DNA of 64,000 bases, taken from contig JANRLJ010000174.1 of the NCBI GenBank assembly GCA_033762735.1, forward strand, positions 22,491-86,490. The letters run 5' to 3'. Position 1 is the stretch's first letter; every line of letters begins with the position of its first letter. This document shows, piece after piece, positions 33,993 through 42,216 of the stretch. The notes under the pieces are model-generated. The model worked only from the letters and a program-made list of their open reading frames with translations, was not told where the DNA came from and ran no database searches. A program made the translations under genes and the position numbers. This DNA is from JANRLJ01 sp033762735. GTDB lineage: Bacteria > Chloroflexota > Anaerolineae > Aggregatilineales > Phototrophicaceae.

Positions 33993-35188
33993 GGCAGCGT
34001 TTGCCTTTCATCCAGCGTGTGCAGCATGGCAAGGCCAAAGCGGGCGGCTTTTTCCAGCGCTGCGGGGTCGATGTTGTAAGCGGTGTCGCTGTACTGATGC
34101 CAGTTCACCAGCCAGCCATCCTCCCCCACGCCAGCCAGACAAATTCCCCGGAAGCCGCGCCCGCGCAGCGCCCCGACTTCCTCTGTCATGGTCATCTGTG
34201 CGCCGCGTACACTCATCGCCGGATTGCGCCGCGCCGTTTCCAGCGCCCACGCCAGCGATTCAGGGTCGGGTTCATATTCGCTTAAATGCGAGAATCCGCT
34301 GTGACGGGTGACGTAAGCAATCTGCCCCGCGCCGACCATCTCGAAATCCACAAACCAGGCATCGGCCAGAGTCTCGCGGTAGACATCCAGCAGATGATGC
34401 AGCCCCAGGCAGCCGCTTTCCTCTGCCCCGGTAAAGGCCAGCCAGACCTCGGTATTTTTCAAAGGATTCTGCGCCAGATGCGCACCCAGCCCAAGCAGGC
34501 AGGCGACCGCGCTGGCGTTGTCGTTTGCGCCTTCCACAAAACCGCCCAGTTCATCGGCAAGGAATGTCGCGAGAGACGCACCCATGCCCCACTCGCTCAG
34601 GCGGCGCAGCCCTTTGAGGTTCAACATCTGCGCCAGCCCATTTAGTGCGGTAAAGGCAATAGCGGCGGTCGCACCGGAGCGCATCAGCGGCTTGAAGGTC
34701 GGCGTAAAACTCAGGCGGTGTTTGTTGCTGTCGATATGGCCGATGAGAACTACCCTACGGCGGGGCGTTTCAGCGGCGGGAATTCGCGCGATCAGATTGC
34801 CGCTCTGCCCGGACGGAAACAGAAAGCGATAGGGCTGCTTCTGGCTGCGCATCGCTTGCTGCAAGGCATAGGCTGCATGGAGTGCAGCCGCACCGCCCAC
34901 CAGCCGGGCCAGCCATCCCCGGCGGCTGAGCGCGCTTGCCATCAACCCGATCAGCACGGGCACGGCCACCGCATAGCCCCAGGTGTTGGGCGCGGGGAAC
35001 GGCATTTCTTCGACCTCGGTCAGCCCGGCATCGCTCAACGCGTAGCGGATATACTGTCGGGCGCGGGCTTCTTCGGGTTGGCCTGCTGGTCGCGGGCCAA
35101 TGGCCGTCGCCAGCGCCTCAACGTGCGTCATTAAAGCCTGTGCAGAAAGCGAGTCATTCATCGCTGGGCGTTCAACCATTTCACTCAT
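33989..35188 (-). CDS. M28-family metallopeptidase with N-terminal membrane segment
   Basis: A 399-residue M28 (aminopeptidase-like) zinc peptidase. Metal ligands are visible in order: GHIDSNKH (His, Asp), ANDNASAVACLLGLG (Asp), FTGAEESGCLGLHH (catalytic Glu and a Glu ligand), and GICLAGVGEDGW near the end. A hydrophobic stretch (TWGYAVAVPVLIGLMASALS, about 68-87) interrupts the fold and may anchor it. The protein starts at 35188 or at the later MNDSLSAQ. It is the upstream gene of the pair with mazG (4 bp overlap). Substrate unknown. Confidence 0.82.
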   Translation of the reverse strand: MSEMVERPAMNDSLSAQALMTHVEALATAIGPRPAGQPEEARARQYIRYALSDAGLTEVEEMPFPAPNTWGYAVAVPVLIGLMASALSRRGWLARLVGGAAALHAAYALQQAMRSQKQPYRFLFPSGQSGNLIARIPAAETPRRRVVLIGHIDSNKHRLSFTPTFKPLMRSGATAAIAFTALNGLAQMLNLKGLRRLSEWGMGASLATFLADELGGFVEGANDNASAVACLLGLGAHLAQNPLKNTEVWLAFTGAEESGCLGLHHLLDVYRETLADAWFVDFEMVGAGQIAYVTRHSGFSHLSEYEPDPESLAWALETARRNPAMSVRGAQMTMTEEVGALRGRGFRGICLAGVGEDGWLVNWHQYSDTAYNIDPAALEKAARFGLAMLHTLDERQTLP

Positions 35189-35290
35189 CCAAAAAGCGTC
35201 GTTACAAGCCTTACCTTATTCCAGTTTTTTCAGGCATTATAGCCGCAAGCCTTAACCCGTTGCGATGCTAAACTGCCACTACACCAACAT

Positions 35291-35326
35291 CTTTTGGCGT
35301 TCTCTGCGTCTTGGCGGTTAAAAATT
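35291..35326. repeat. Dispersed AACCGCCAAG-type element, copy 2
   Basis: Reading minus, TTTTTAACCGCCAAGACGCA continues with GAGAACGCCAAAAG. It is the clean copy of the element whose parts are seen at 32443-32522. It lies in the 243 bp gap between the ribosomal operon terminator and the M28 gene. Confidence 0.55.
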
Positions 35327-35362
35327 GTATCTATCCATCGACACATGCGCTGTGCAGGAATC

Positions 35363-35391
35363 AAAAAAAGACACAAACCGTCAGGTTTATG
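35363..35391 (-). terminator. Terminator of the ribosomal protein operon
   Basis: On the minus strand CATAAACC (35391-35384), loop TGAC, GGTTTGTG (35379-35372), then TC and seven T residues (35369-35363). It lies 40 bp after the rpsI stop. Confidence 0.7.
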
Positions 35392-35431
35392 CCTGTCATA
35401 AATTCATCCTGCGTAAGCTGCGAAACCAGCC

Positions 35432-35827
35432 TTAGCGCTTGGTGTAGGTCGGTGCCTTACGCGCACGCTTGAGGCCGGGCTTTTTCCGTTCCTTCACGCG
35501 GGCATCGCGCGTCAGCAGATCATGTTCGCGCATCTGCGGGCGCAGTTCAGGGTCGATCTTCAGCAGCGCCCGCGCCAGACCGAGGCGAATCGCGTCGCGC
35601 TGGCCGCTGATGCCGCCGCCCTTGACGTGGATGGTGATGTCGTAAGCGCTTTCCTGGCCGATTACGGTGAGCGGTTCCAGCAGCACTTCCACATCGCCGG
35701 CGCGAGGCAGAAAATCACGCGCTTCTTTTTCGTTAATCAGAATGTTGCCGGTGCCGCCGGGGAAAAGACGAACACGCGCCGAGGCCGACTTGCGACGGCC
35801 AATTCCTTCGTAGTACTGAGAAGCCAT
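35432..35827 (-). CDS. rpsI: 30S ribosomal protein S9
   Basis: A 131-residue protein with the S9 opening YYEGIGRRKSASARVRLFPG, the core VKGGGISGQRDAIRLGLARA and the conserved C-terminus KKPGLKRARKAPTYTKR, which reaches toward the ribosomal P site. It follows rplM by 15 bp, the near-universal L13-S9 pair, and closes the operon. Confidence 0.97.
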   Translation of the reverse strand: MASQYYEGIGRRKSASARVRLFPGGTGNILINEKEARDFLPRAGDVEVLLEPLTVIGQESAYDITIHVKGGGISGQRDAIRLGLARALLKIDPELRPQMREHDLLTRDARVKERKKPGLKRARKAPTYTKR

Positions 35828-35842
35828 TGGCGTTGTTCTCCC

Positions 35843-36277
35843 TTAGAGATCCAGTTTTTGCGGATTCTGCGCGGTGTGCGGGTGTTCTGGCCCGGCGTAG
35901 ACCTTGAGCTTATCCAGCATGTGGCGGCCCAGTTGGTTCTTGGGCAGCATCCCCTTGACCGCGATTTCAATCGGGCGGGTGGGGAAGCGGATGAGCTGGT
36001 CACGCAGGGAAATGCTGGTCAGACCGCCGGGATACTGCGAGTGGCGGTGATAGAACTTGGATTCCATGCGGTCGCCCGTCACCACGATTTTTTCCGCGTT
36101 GATGACGATGACGTAGTCGCCCGTATCCAGATTCGGGACATACGTGGGTTTGTTTTTGCCGCTCAGGTACGGTGCGATCTTGGAAGCAAGACGCCCTAGC
36201 GTTTGACCCTCAGCATCCACAACCCACCAGCGACGCTGAATGTCGCTCGGTTTGGTTACGAAAGTCTTTACTCTCAT
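35843..36277 (-). CDS. rplM: 50S ribosomal protein L13
   Basis: A 144-residue protein with the L13 motifs RRWWVVDAEGQTLGRLASKI, TGDYVIVINAEKIVVTGDR and KGMLPKNQLGRHMLDKLKVY. Length is typical. It lies 51 bp after truA, upstream of rpsI. Confidence 0.97.
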   Translation of the reverse strand: MRVKTFVTKPSDIQRRWWVVDAEGQTLGRLASKIAPYLSGKNKPTYVPNLDTGDYVIVINAEKIVVTGDRMESKFYHRHSQYPGGLTSISLRDQLIRFPTRPIEIAVKGMLPKNQLGRHMLDKLKVYAGPEHPHTAQNPQKLDL

Positions 36278-36328
36278 TGCTTTACCTCATTCAGGATTGC
36301 GGCGGGCGTCTGCCCCACCGACCTTGCA

Positions 36329-37153
36329 CTATACAGAACCTTGATCGAGCAGACAAGGGGCGATTCGGTCGTCGCTTTCCTCATCCCTGCCCGGTTGGTT
36401 TTTGTCGGAATAACGTACCTTCACCAGCGTGAGTCCCTGCGGCGGTGCGACTCGTTTCACGCGGGACATATCGCCCTCGCGCAGAATCTCCCCGACCTGC
36501 TCCGGAGTCAACCTGCTCTGGCCTGCCTGCACCTGCACGCCGACCAGCCGCCGCACCATGTGCTTTAAGAAGGCTGTAGCCTCGACCTCGTAAAAAAAAT
36601 ATTCGTTGTCTGCGCGTTCGATGCGCTCCCAGCGGGAAACGAACACCTCGCGCACCGTATTTTCGCCGTGCGCTGCCTGCCCGAAGGCGGCAAAGTCATG
36701 TACCCCCACGAACTGCGCCGCCGCTAGTTGCAGCCTGTCCACATCGAGCGGCTGGTGAAGCTGCCATGCCCTATGCCGTAGTAACGGCTGGCGCTGTGGC
36801 GTGACCGTGACCAGATAGCGATACACCCGCGACCGTGCACTGTAGCGAGGGTGAAACCCGTCTGGCGCAATAGCGATGTCCTGTAGAGCAATATCGTCGG
36901 GCAGATGCGCATTCACCGCCCTAAGCAGGACGGCCACATCATGCGCCCACTCCACTGCAAAACTGACCACCTGCCCGGTCGCATGGACTCCCGCATCCGT
37001 TCGCCCCGCGCCTGTGACGGCGGCGATTTGCCCGGTGGCGCGGGTGATGGCGGCTTCCAGGGCTGATTGAACCGTGACGACACCTTCCTTCTGGCGCTGA
37101 AAGCCAAAATAGGCGGTGCCGTCATAGGCCAGCGTCGCCCGGTAGCGCGTCAT
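36329..37153 (-). CDS. truA: tRNA pseudouridine(38-40) synthase TruA
   Basis: Converts U38-40 in the anticodon arm of tRNAs to pseudouridine. 274 residues. Catalytic Asp53 is in TGAGRTDAGVHATGQVVSF, the N-terminal LAYDGTAYFGFQRQ is a family hallmark, and the later FLKHMVRRLVGVQVQAGQ helix matches. It is inserted between rplQ and rplM, a common arrangement. Confidence 0.96.
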   Translation of the reverse strand: MTRYRATLAYDGTAYFGFQRQKEGVVTVQSALEAAITRATGQIAAVTGAGRTDAGVHATGQVVSFAVEWAHDVAVLLRAVNAHLPDDIALQDIAIAPDGFHPRYSARSRVYRYLVTVTPQRQPLLRHRAWQLHQPLDVDRLQLAAAQFVGVHDFAAFGQAAHGENTVREVFVSRWERIERADNEYFFYEVEATAFLKHMVRRLVGVQVQAGQSRLTPEQVGEILREGDMSRVKRVAPPQGLTLVKVRYSDKNQPGRDEESDDRIAPCLLDQGSV

Positions 37154-37177
37154 CGCTGCCCGCCCCGTGCAGTCGGC

Positions 37178-37585
37178 TTATTCAGCTTCGGCGCGGTCGA
37201 CCAGTTCCAGCAGTACCATTTCGGCGGCATCACCCTTGCGCGGCCCCAGCTTGTAAATGCGGGTGTAGCCACCGGGACGATCCTTATAGCGCGGCGCGAG
37301 TTCATCGAACAGCTTCTGAATAATGACGCGGTCGTTGTTCAGCCGCGCAGCAGCGATGCGGCGGGCATGCACGGCCACTTCCGGCTTACCGGTCGCTTCG
37401 GCCTTCGCCAGTCCGCGCTTGGCGATGGTAATCACACGCTCGACATGGCCGCGCACGTAATCAGCCTTGGCCTGGGTGGTCTTGATGCGTTCGTTGTGCA
37501 GCAGCGACAGCGTCAGGTTCATCCGCAGCGCTTTGCGGTGGCCGGAACTACGGCTCAGCTTCTTGCCTTTAATCTGATGGCGCAT
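37178..37585 (-). CDS. rplQ: 50S ribosomal protein L17
   Basis: A 135-residue L17 with MRHQIKGKKLSRSSGHRKAL at the start and the GYTRIYKLGPRKGDAAEMVL core near the end. It lies 24 bp before truA and 86 bp after rpoA; a small palindromic repeat sits in that second gap. Confidence 0.97.
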   Translation of the reverse strand: MRHQIKGKKLSRSSGHRKALRMNLTLSLLHNERIKTTQAKADYVRGHVERVITIAKRGLAKAEATGKPEVAVHARRIAAARLNNDRVIIQKLFDELAPRYKDRPGGYTRIYKLGPRKGDAAEMVLLELVDRAEAE

Positions 37586-37623
37586 GGTCTTCCTCTTTCC
37601 GTTGGTTCTTTCGTGTCATGATA

Positions 37624-37647
37624 GAGGCGACCCGCAAGTCGCCCCTA
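37624..37647. repeat. Intergenic palindromic repeat, rpoA-rplQ gap
   Basis: GGCGAC (37626-37631) and GTCGCC (37638-37643) flanked by AG and CCTA: a short member of the dispersed palindrome family between rpoA and rplQ. Confidence 0.6.
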
Positions 37648-37671
37648 AACGTAACGTCGCCTGAACCGCGT

Positions 37672-38658
37672 CTATTCGCCGGTTTCATCACCAGCGTCGG
37701 CGGGCGGCAGGTAATTCTTTTCACGCAGCTTATCGACCAGTTCATCCAGCGACTTCTCACCGAAGTTGCGAATTGCCAGCATGGCATCCGGCCCGCGATC
37801 CAGCATGTCCAGCACATCACCGATGGTGGTGATACCGGTACGCTTGAGCGAGTTGAAGACGCGCACACTCAGGTCGAGTTCTTCGATCAGCTTTTCGTAG
37901 AGGGCCTGATTGCTCGACCCGCGCCCGACGATTTCTTCCGGTTCCTTCGGCGTCTCGAAGGGTTCGCGACCCGGTTCGATGCCGCCGACAATCGTCAGAT
38001 GGCGCATCAGAATGCGACCGGCTTCCTTGAGCGCTTCTTCCGGACGAATGGTGCCATCCGTCCAGATTTCGAGGATGAGCTTATCGTAATTCGTGCGCTG
38101 GCCGACGCGCGCCCGTTCCACATCGAAGTTCACGCGCCGAATCGGGCTGAAGATCGCATCCACCGGCAGTTCGCCAATCGGCAGACGCCCGCGTTCTTCC
38201 GCCGGGCTGTAGCCGCGCCCTGCGCGCACTTCAAATTCCATTTCCAGATGCGCGTCGCGGTCGTCCACCGTGAACAGGTACAGATCACTGTTGATGATCT
38301 CAACTTCCGGCGGGCAGGTAATGTCCGCCGCTGTGACCGTGCCTTCCCCGCGATGTTCCAGCCGCAGCCGCGCCGATTCCACATCATACAGCTTCAGGCG
38401 GAGCTGCTTTACCTGAAGGATCAACTGCGTCATGTCCTCCCGCACATTGGGAATGGCGGAAAATTCATGATGCACATCCGAGACGCGAATGCTGGTCACT
38501 GCTGCGCCCGAAAGGGACGACAGCAGCACCCGCCGCAGCGCGTTGCCCAGCGTCATACCAAACCCGCTTTCCAGCGGGCTGATGACGAAGCGGCCATAAT
38601 TGCGCGTTGTGGCGTCGCTCTCGACTTTGTGGGGTACTACCATACTGTTCGTAACCAA
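37672..38658 (-). CDS. rpoA: DNA-directed RNA polymerase subunit alpha
   Basis: A 328-residue RNA polymerase assembly subunit. The N-terminal domain shows YGRFVISPLESGFGMTLGNA and LRRVLLSSLSGAAV. The C-terminal domain, which binds DNA UP elements and activators, starts at about 245 (LDLSVRVFNSLKRTGITTIG ... NFGEKSLDELVDKL). TTG at 38658 is the likely start: GGGAG lies eight bases upstream and the distance to YGRF then equals that of other RpoA proteins, whereas ATG at 38643 lacks a ribosome binding site. Confidence 0.96.
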   Translation of the reverse strand: MVTNSMVVPHKVESDATTRNYGRFVISPLESGFGMTLGNALRRVLLSSLSGAAVTSIRVSDVHHEFSAIPNVREDMTQLILQVKQLRLKLYDVESARLRLEHRGEGTVTAADITCPPEVEIINSDLYLFTVDDRDAHLEMEFEVRAGRGYSPAEERGRLPIGELPVDAIFSPIRRVNFDVERARVGQRTNYDKLILEIWTDGTIRPEEALKEAGRILMRHLTIVGGIEPGREPFETPKEPEEIVGRGSSNQALYEKLIEELDLSVRVFNSLKRTGITTIGDVLDMLDRGPDAMLAIRNFGEKSLDELVDKLREKNYLPPADAGDETGE

Positions 38659-38697
38659 GCCCCGTTCTCCCGGTCAACCTGTGACCAATCTATAATA

Positions 38698-38773
38698 ACG
38701 TTTTCAAGAAAACGTCGAAGGTTCGCCCGACCGTTGAACCCAATAGACCGGGCGCACCCAGAAATCTGGGCGA
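38698..38773 (-). other. Structured spacer between rpsK and rpoA
   Basis: Two hairpins lie in this 130 bp gap: ACGTTTTC/GAAAACGT (38698-38715) and CCCAG/CTGGG (38759-38772). Neither is followed by a clear T-run. In most bacteria rpsD lies at this place; here there is none. The hairpins could control rpoA expression or be processing sites. Confidence 0.45.
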
Positions 38774-38788
38774 ACCCAGGGAATAGGC

Positions 38789-39190
38789 CTAAACGCGGCG
38801 CTTCTTGGGCGGGCGTACACCATTGTGCGGGATCGGCGTCACATCTGTGATCGAGCGCACTTTTAAGCCGCTGGATTGAATGGAACGGATCGCGGCTTCG
38901 CGGCCTGGCCCCGGCCCCTTCACGAAGACATCCACTTCCTTCATCCCGTGCGTCTGGGCGGTTTCAGCCGCGGACTGTGCTGCAACACGCGCTGCATAGG
39001 GCGTGCTCTTGCGGCTGCCCTTGAAGCCGGAGGTGCCCGCGCTGGCCCAGGAAACGACGTTGCCGGACTGGTCGGTCATCGACACGATGGTGTTGTTGAA
39101 CGTCGCGTAGATGTGCGCCTGTCCGTAGGGAATATTCTTGACAATCTTCTTGGTGGTACGGCGACCACCCTGTCTCGCTGCTCTTGCCAT
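38789..39190 (-). CDS. rpsK: 30S ribosomal protein S11
   Basis: A 133-residue S11 with GQAHIYATFNNTIVSMTDQS, ASAGTSGFKGSRKSTPYAAR and the basic C-terminus PIPHNGVRPPKKRRV. GGAG lies at a proper distance from the ATG at 39190. It follows rpsM after an unusually long 262 bp gap. Confidence 0.97.
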   Translation of the reverse strand: MARAARQGGRRTTKKIVKNIPYGQAHIYATFNNTIVSMTDQSGNVVSWASAGTSGFKGSRKSTPYAARVAAQSAAETAQTHGMKEVDVFVKGPGPGREAAIRSIQSSGLKVRSITDVTPIPHNGVRPPKKRRV

Positions 39191-39452
39191 GCAGGTTCTC
39201 CGTAAAATGCTTTCTGACGTGGGTGCCTCACAAACGTGGTGCCTGCCCGTTGTCTTCGGTTAAGTTAAGCAGCGCCCTGTCCAGAAATGTACAGGGCGCC
39301 TGCGTCGTGCTGTTTGATTCGCTGCCCGCTGGACAAACCGATTGTCCGGGGAGTCTCACTCAAGCGTAGACGGCTGTTACGTGGTTTGCCCTACAAAAAG
39401 CATACAGCCGATGAAGCGGATGATTACGTGCGCAAAATCCCGCGCCGTACCA
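39191..39452 (-). other. Long structured spacer upstream of rpsK
   Basis: 262 bp without a supported gene between rpsM and rpsK, where most genomes have a few bases. It contains a nine-base perfect stem GCGCCCTGT/ACAGGGCGC (39272-39280 and 39291-39299) and a smaller GGACAA/TTGTCC hairpin (39331-39347). No T-run follows, so it looks more like an RNA regulatory or processing structure than a terminator. It may be a ribosomal-protein leader. This is an inference from structure and position only. Confidence 0.45.
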
Positions 39453-39839
39453 CTACTTCTTGGTTGCACCGCGACGACGACCACGCCCTGGCACGGTCTT
39501 CTTGATCCCCTTACGGGTACGGGCGTTCGTGCGGGTACGCTGACCACGCAAAGGCAGTTGACGACGATGGCGCAGCCCACGATAGCTGCCGATTTCCTGC
39601 AAACGCTTGATGTTCTGCAGAATCTGGCGGCGCAGATCACCTTCGACGGTCAATCTGCCGACTTCCTCACGCAGTGTTTGCACCTGGGCTTCGGTCAAAT
39701 CCTGCACACGGGTGTCGGGATGAATGCCGACTGCACTCAGAATCTTGTTGCTGGTAGGCCGCCCAATGCCATAAATATAGGTCAGAGCAATTTCGACCCG
39801 CTTGTTACGCGGGAGATCGACACCTTCAATACGCGCCAT
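39453..39839 (-). CDS. rpsM: 30S ribosomal protein S13
   Basis: A 128-residue S13: MARIEGVDLPRNKRVEIALT, then YIYGIGRPTSNKIL and the C-terminal basic RGLRHRRQLPLRGQRTRTNA region. The start follows rpmJ by 21 bp. Confidence 0.97.
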   Translation of the reverse strand: MARIEGVDLPRNKRVEIALTYIYGIGRPTSNKILSAVGIHPDTRVQDLTEAQVQTLREEVGRLTVEGDLRRQILQNIKRLQEIGSYRGLRHRRQLPLRGQRTRTNARTRKGIKKTVPGRGRRRGATKK

Positions 39840-39860
39840 TCGTCATCTCTCCGGTGGTGC

Positions 39861-39974
39861 TTAGCCCTGACGCGACTTATGCTTGGGGTTCGAACAAATA
39901 ATCATCACGCGACCGTGACGCTTAATCACGCGGCACTTGGGGCAGCGCGGCTTGATAGACGTTGAAACCTTCAT
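39861..39974 (-). CDS. rpmJ: 50S ribosomal protein L36
   Basis: A 37-residue zinc-binding L36, too short for most gene finders. The sequence starts MKVSTSIKPRCPKCRVIKRH and ends CSNPKHKSRQG; the ligands are Cys-x2-Cys (CPKC) then Cys and His (CSNPKH), as in the zinc-binding type of L36. It is the first gene of the operon, with the promoter about 40 bases upstream. Confidence 0.97.
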   Translation of the reverse strand: MKVSTSIKPRCPKCRVIKRHGRVMIICSNPKHKSRQG

Positions 39975-40012
39975 TGGTATTTTTCCCGTCGGTGATTTTA
40001 CACAGAACCACC

Positions 40013-40041
40013 ATCATATCATTTTGGTAAATTGTTGTCTA
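40013..40041 (-). promoter_or_regulatory. Promoter of the rpmJ-rpsM-rpsK-rpoA operon
   Basis: On the minus strand -35 TAGACA (40041-40036), a 17-base spacer, -10 TATGAT (40018-40013). Five of six bases match consensus in each element. It gives a leader of about 30 bases before rpmJ. Confidence 0.7.
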
Positions 40042-40159
40042 CCCCTGTATTGTCGAATTCGTATTGCTGGAAACGTTGCTAATCCGGCTGTTTGTGCTTA
40101 AACTGGTAGCATCATAGAGCAAACAACAACAGCCCGGCGAGTCCTGGGGGCGCATCCGA

Positions 40160-40888
40160 ATGGTTCACAACAACAGCCTGAGCGTCAACTTAAAAGTCCT
40201 GCTGATGGACACCGACTTCTATGCACTGATGGCAATCAACGGCTATCTGGCCTATGACCGCCGCACACGGGTTACAGCGAAGGTCGAATCCCCTGATAAG
40301 ATGTGGGACTATCTGCGCCACACCAGGCAGGCCGAACTCCCCGACGTAGTAGTGCTGGATACTGCCCATATCGACACCGCCGCTGTGCTGACGGACACCA
40401 TTCAACAGCTTCGGCAGCGCATTCCGCGTGTCCGCGTGATCTGTATCGCACAGGCCGCCCGCCCTGAACTGATCGAAGCGGCCGCCGCAGCGCAGGCCAG
40501 CGGCTATCTGCTCAAGCAGGAAGTCCGCTTGCAAATTGCGGGGGCGATTGTCTATGCCCTGACGCACGACTTCGTGATTACCGAAGGCGTGGGCAAAGCA
40601 TCCTCGCATCTGTTCAACACCCGCATCTTCCATGCCTCGCTCCTGCCCGAAAAGCGCGATTATTCCGAACTGACCGACCGCATCCGTGAGGCGATTGAAC
40701 TGTGCGTGATCGAAGGGATGCCCGCTCACCTCGGCGCGGACGAGATGGGAATCAGCCTGCACACGATTCGGGGCTATATTAAAGAAGGCTATCGCATCCT
40801 TGAATCTTACGACGAAACCGAATATCCCAACGATATGACTCCGCAGGAACGCGCCTTCATGCGCTACACGGCGCTGGCCGACGAATAA
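40160..40888 (+). CDS. Response regulator with C-terminal helix-turn-helix
   Basis: A 242-residue protein. The receiver domain (10-125) has the acidic pair Asp17/Asp19, candidate phosphoacceptor Asp67 (VVVLDTAHID) and Lys119 (GYLLKQEV). A linker is followed by a region (about 165-225) with a helix-turn-helix-like stretch (HLGADEMGISLHTIRGYIKE) reminiscent of LuxR/NarL-type domains. It is likely a transcription regulator, but no histidine kinase is nearby. GGGGG lies about nine bases before the ATG. It is divergent from the ribosomal operon. Confidence 0.8.
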   Translation: MVHNNSLSVNLKVLLMDTDFYALMAINGYLAYDRRTRVTAKVESPDKMWDYLRHTRQAELPDVVVLDTAHIDTAAVLTDTIQQLRQRIPRVRVICIAQAARPELIEAAAAAQASGYLLKQEVRLQIAGAIVYALTHDFVITEGVGKASSHLFNTRIFHASLLPEKRDYSELTDRIREAIELCVIEGMPAHLGADEMGISLHTIRGYIKEGYRILESYDETEYPNDMTPQERAFMRYTALADE

Positions 40889-40937
40889 GACACGCGAATT
40901 TCTTCAGCAGTTGAGTCGATTAAACATCCGCTTTCGT

Positions 40938-40965
40938 TTCGGATACGGCAAAAATTTGCTAAACT
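40938..40965 (+). promoter_or_regulatory. Candidate promoter of the acyl-CoA dehydrogenase gene
   Basis: -35 TTCGGA (40938-40943), 16-base spacer, -10 TAAACT (40960-40965), ending 48 bases before the ATG at 41014. Confidence 0.5.
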
Positions 40966-41013
40966 GAATCGAACGACGGTTAGATTACTTGTTTTTTGAG
41001 GTCAACGAAACGA

Positions 41014-42156
41014 ATGAAACGTACCATTTTTGAATCCGAACACCAGATGTTCCGCGATGCGTTCAGGCGCTTTGTGGAGAAGGAAATCACCCCCTGCCAT
41101 GACCAGTGGGAAAAGGACGGCATCGTCCCGCGTGAAGTCTGGCTCAAGGCCGGGCAGGCTGGCTTTCTGGGTTTTAACGTACCGGAAGTATATGGCGGCG
41201 GTGGGGTGACGGATTTTCGCTACAACACCATTATCACCGAAGAACTCATCCGGGTTGGTGCCAGCGGTGTTGGCTTCGGGCTGCACAACGACATCAGCAT
41301 TCCCTATATCCTCCACTACGGCAGCGAGGAACAGAAGCAGCGCTTCCTGCCCAAGATGGTCAGCGGTGAATGGATTACGGCCATTGCCATGACCGAACCG
41401 AACACTGGGAGTGATCTGGCAGGGGTACGCACCACGGCTATCCGCGAAAACGGGCACTATATTCTGAATGGGCAGAAGACCTTTATCACCAACGGCATCA
41501 ACAGTGACGTGGTGATTACGGTCGCCAAAACCGACCCCGATCAGCGCCACGCCGGGATCAGCCTCTTGCTGGTCGAACGCGGCATGGAAGGCTTTGAACG
41601 CGGGCGCAATCTGGAAAAGATCGGCCTCAAGGCACAGGACACCGCCGAACTGTTCTTCAGCAATGTGCAGGTTCCTGCCGAAAATCTGCTCGGTGAAGAA
41701 GGACACGGCTTCTATTATCTGATGCAGGAACTCCCACAGGAACGCCTGAGCATCGCGGTCGGCGCGATTGCCGCCTGCGAAGCCGCACTGGAGTGGACGA
41801 TCAACTACTGCAAGGAACGGCAGGCCTTTGGCCGTCCCATCGGCACCTTCCAGAACAGCCGCTTTAAACTGGCCGAGATGAAAACCGAAATCGAAATCGG
41901 GCGCGTGTTCGTTGACCGCTGCATCATGGAACTGAACGAGGGTAATCTTTCCACCGAGGAAGCCTCGATGGCGAAGTGGTGGACGACCGAACTCCAGAAG
42001 CGCGTGGTCGATACCTGTGTGCAGCTTCATGGGGGCTATGGGTACATGCTGGAATACCCGATTGCCAAAGCCTATCTCGACCCACGGGTGCAGACCATCT
42101 ACGGCGGGACGACCGAGATCATGAAGGAAATCATCGGGCGGGCGATGGGTTTTTAA
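41014..42156 (+). CDS. Acyl-CoA dehydrogenase
   Basis: A 380-residue FAD-dependent acyl-CoA dehydrogenase, which introduces a 2,3 double bond into acyl-CoA for beta-oxidation or amino-acid breakdown. The FAD and substrate motifs TAIAMTEPNTGSDLAGVRTT and NGQKTFITNGINSDV are clear, and the catalytic base is in the C-terminal helix near QTIYGGTTEIMKEIIGRAMG (the Glu of the family is in YGG-T-E). ATG 41014 (MKRTIFESEHQ) is preferred to a TTG at 40996, as GAGGT lies upstream. Chain-length specificity cannot be read. A palindromic repeat follows its stop. Confidence 0.92.
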   Translation: MKRTIFESEHQMFRDAFRRFVEKEITPCHDQWEKDGIVPREVWLKAGQAGFLGFNVPEVYGGGGVTDFRYNTIITEELIRVGASGVGFGLHNDISIPYILHYGSEEQKQRFLPKMVSGEWITAIAMTEPNTGSDLAGVRTTAIRENGHYILNGQKTFITNGINSDVVITVAKTDPDQRHAGISLLLVERGMEGFERGRNLEKIGLKAQDTAELFFSNVQVPAENLLGEEGHGFYYLMQELPQERLSIAVGAIAACEAALEWTINYCKERQAFGRPIGTFQNSRFKLAEMKTEIEIGRVFVDRCIMELNEGNLSTEEASMAKWWTTELQKRVVDTCVQLHGGYGYMLEYPIAKAYLDPRVQTIYGGTTEIMKEIIGRAMGF

Positions 42157-42170
42157 CGGGAAATTGCGGC

Positions 42171-42195
42171 AGGGGCGACTCGGCGAGTCGCCCCT
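42171..42195. repeat. Intergenic palindromic repeat between convergent genes
   Basis: AGGGGCGACTCG, central G, CGAGTCGCCCCT: perfect 12-base arms between the acyl-CoA dehydrogenase stop and the LRR gene stop. The sequence is the same as the core of the repeat at 24907-24935. It could serve as a bidirectional terminator. Confidence 0.85.
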
Positions 42196-42216
42196 ACGAA
42201 AGTCATTACGTTTCGA

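Noticed and set aside
39191..39452. Spacer between rpsM and rpsK considered as a coding gene
   Set aside because: No frame with a plausible start and family match; perfect hairpins dominate the spacer.
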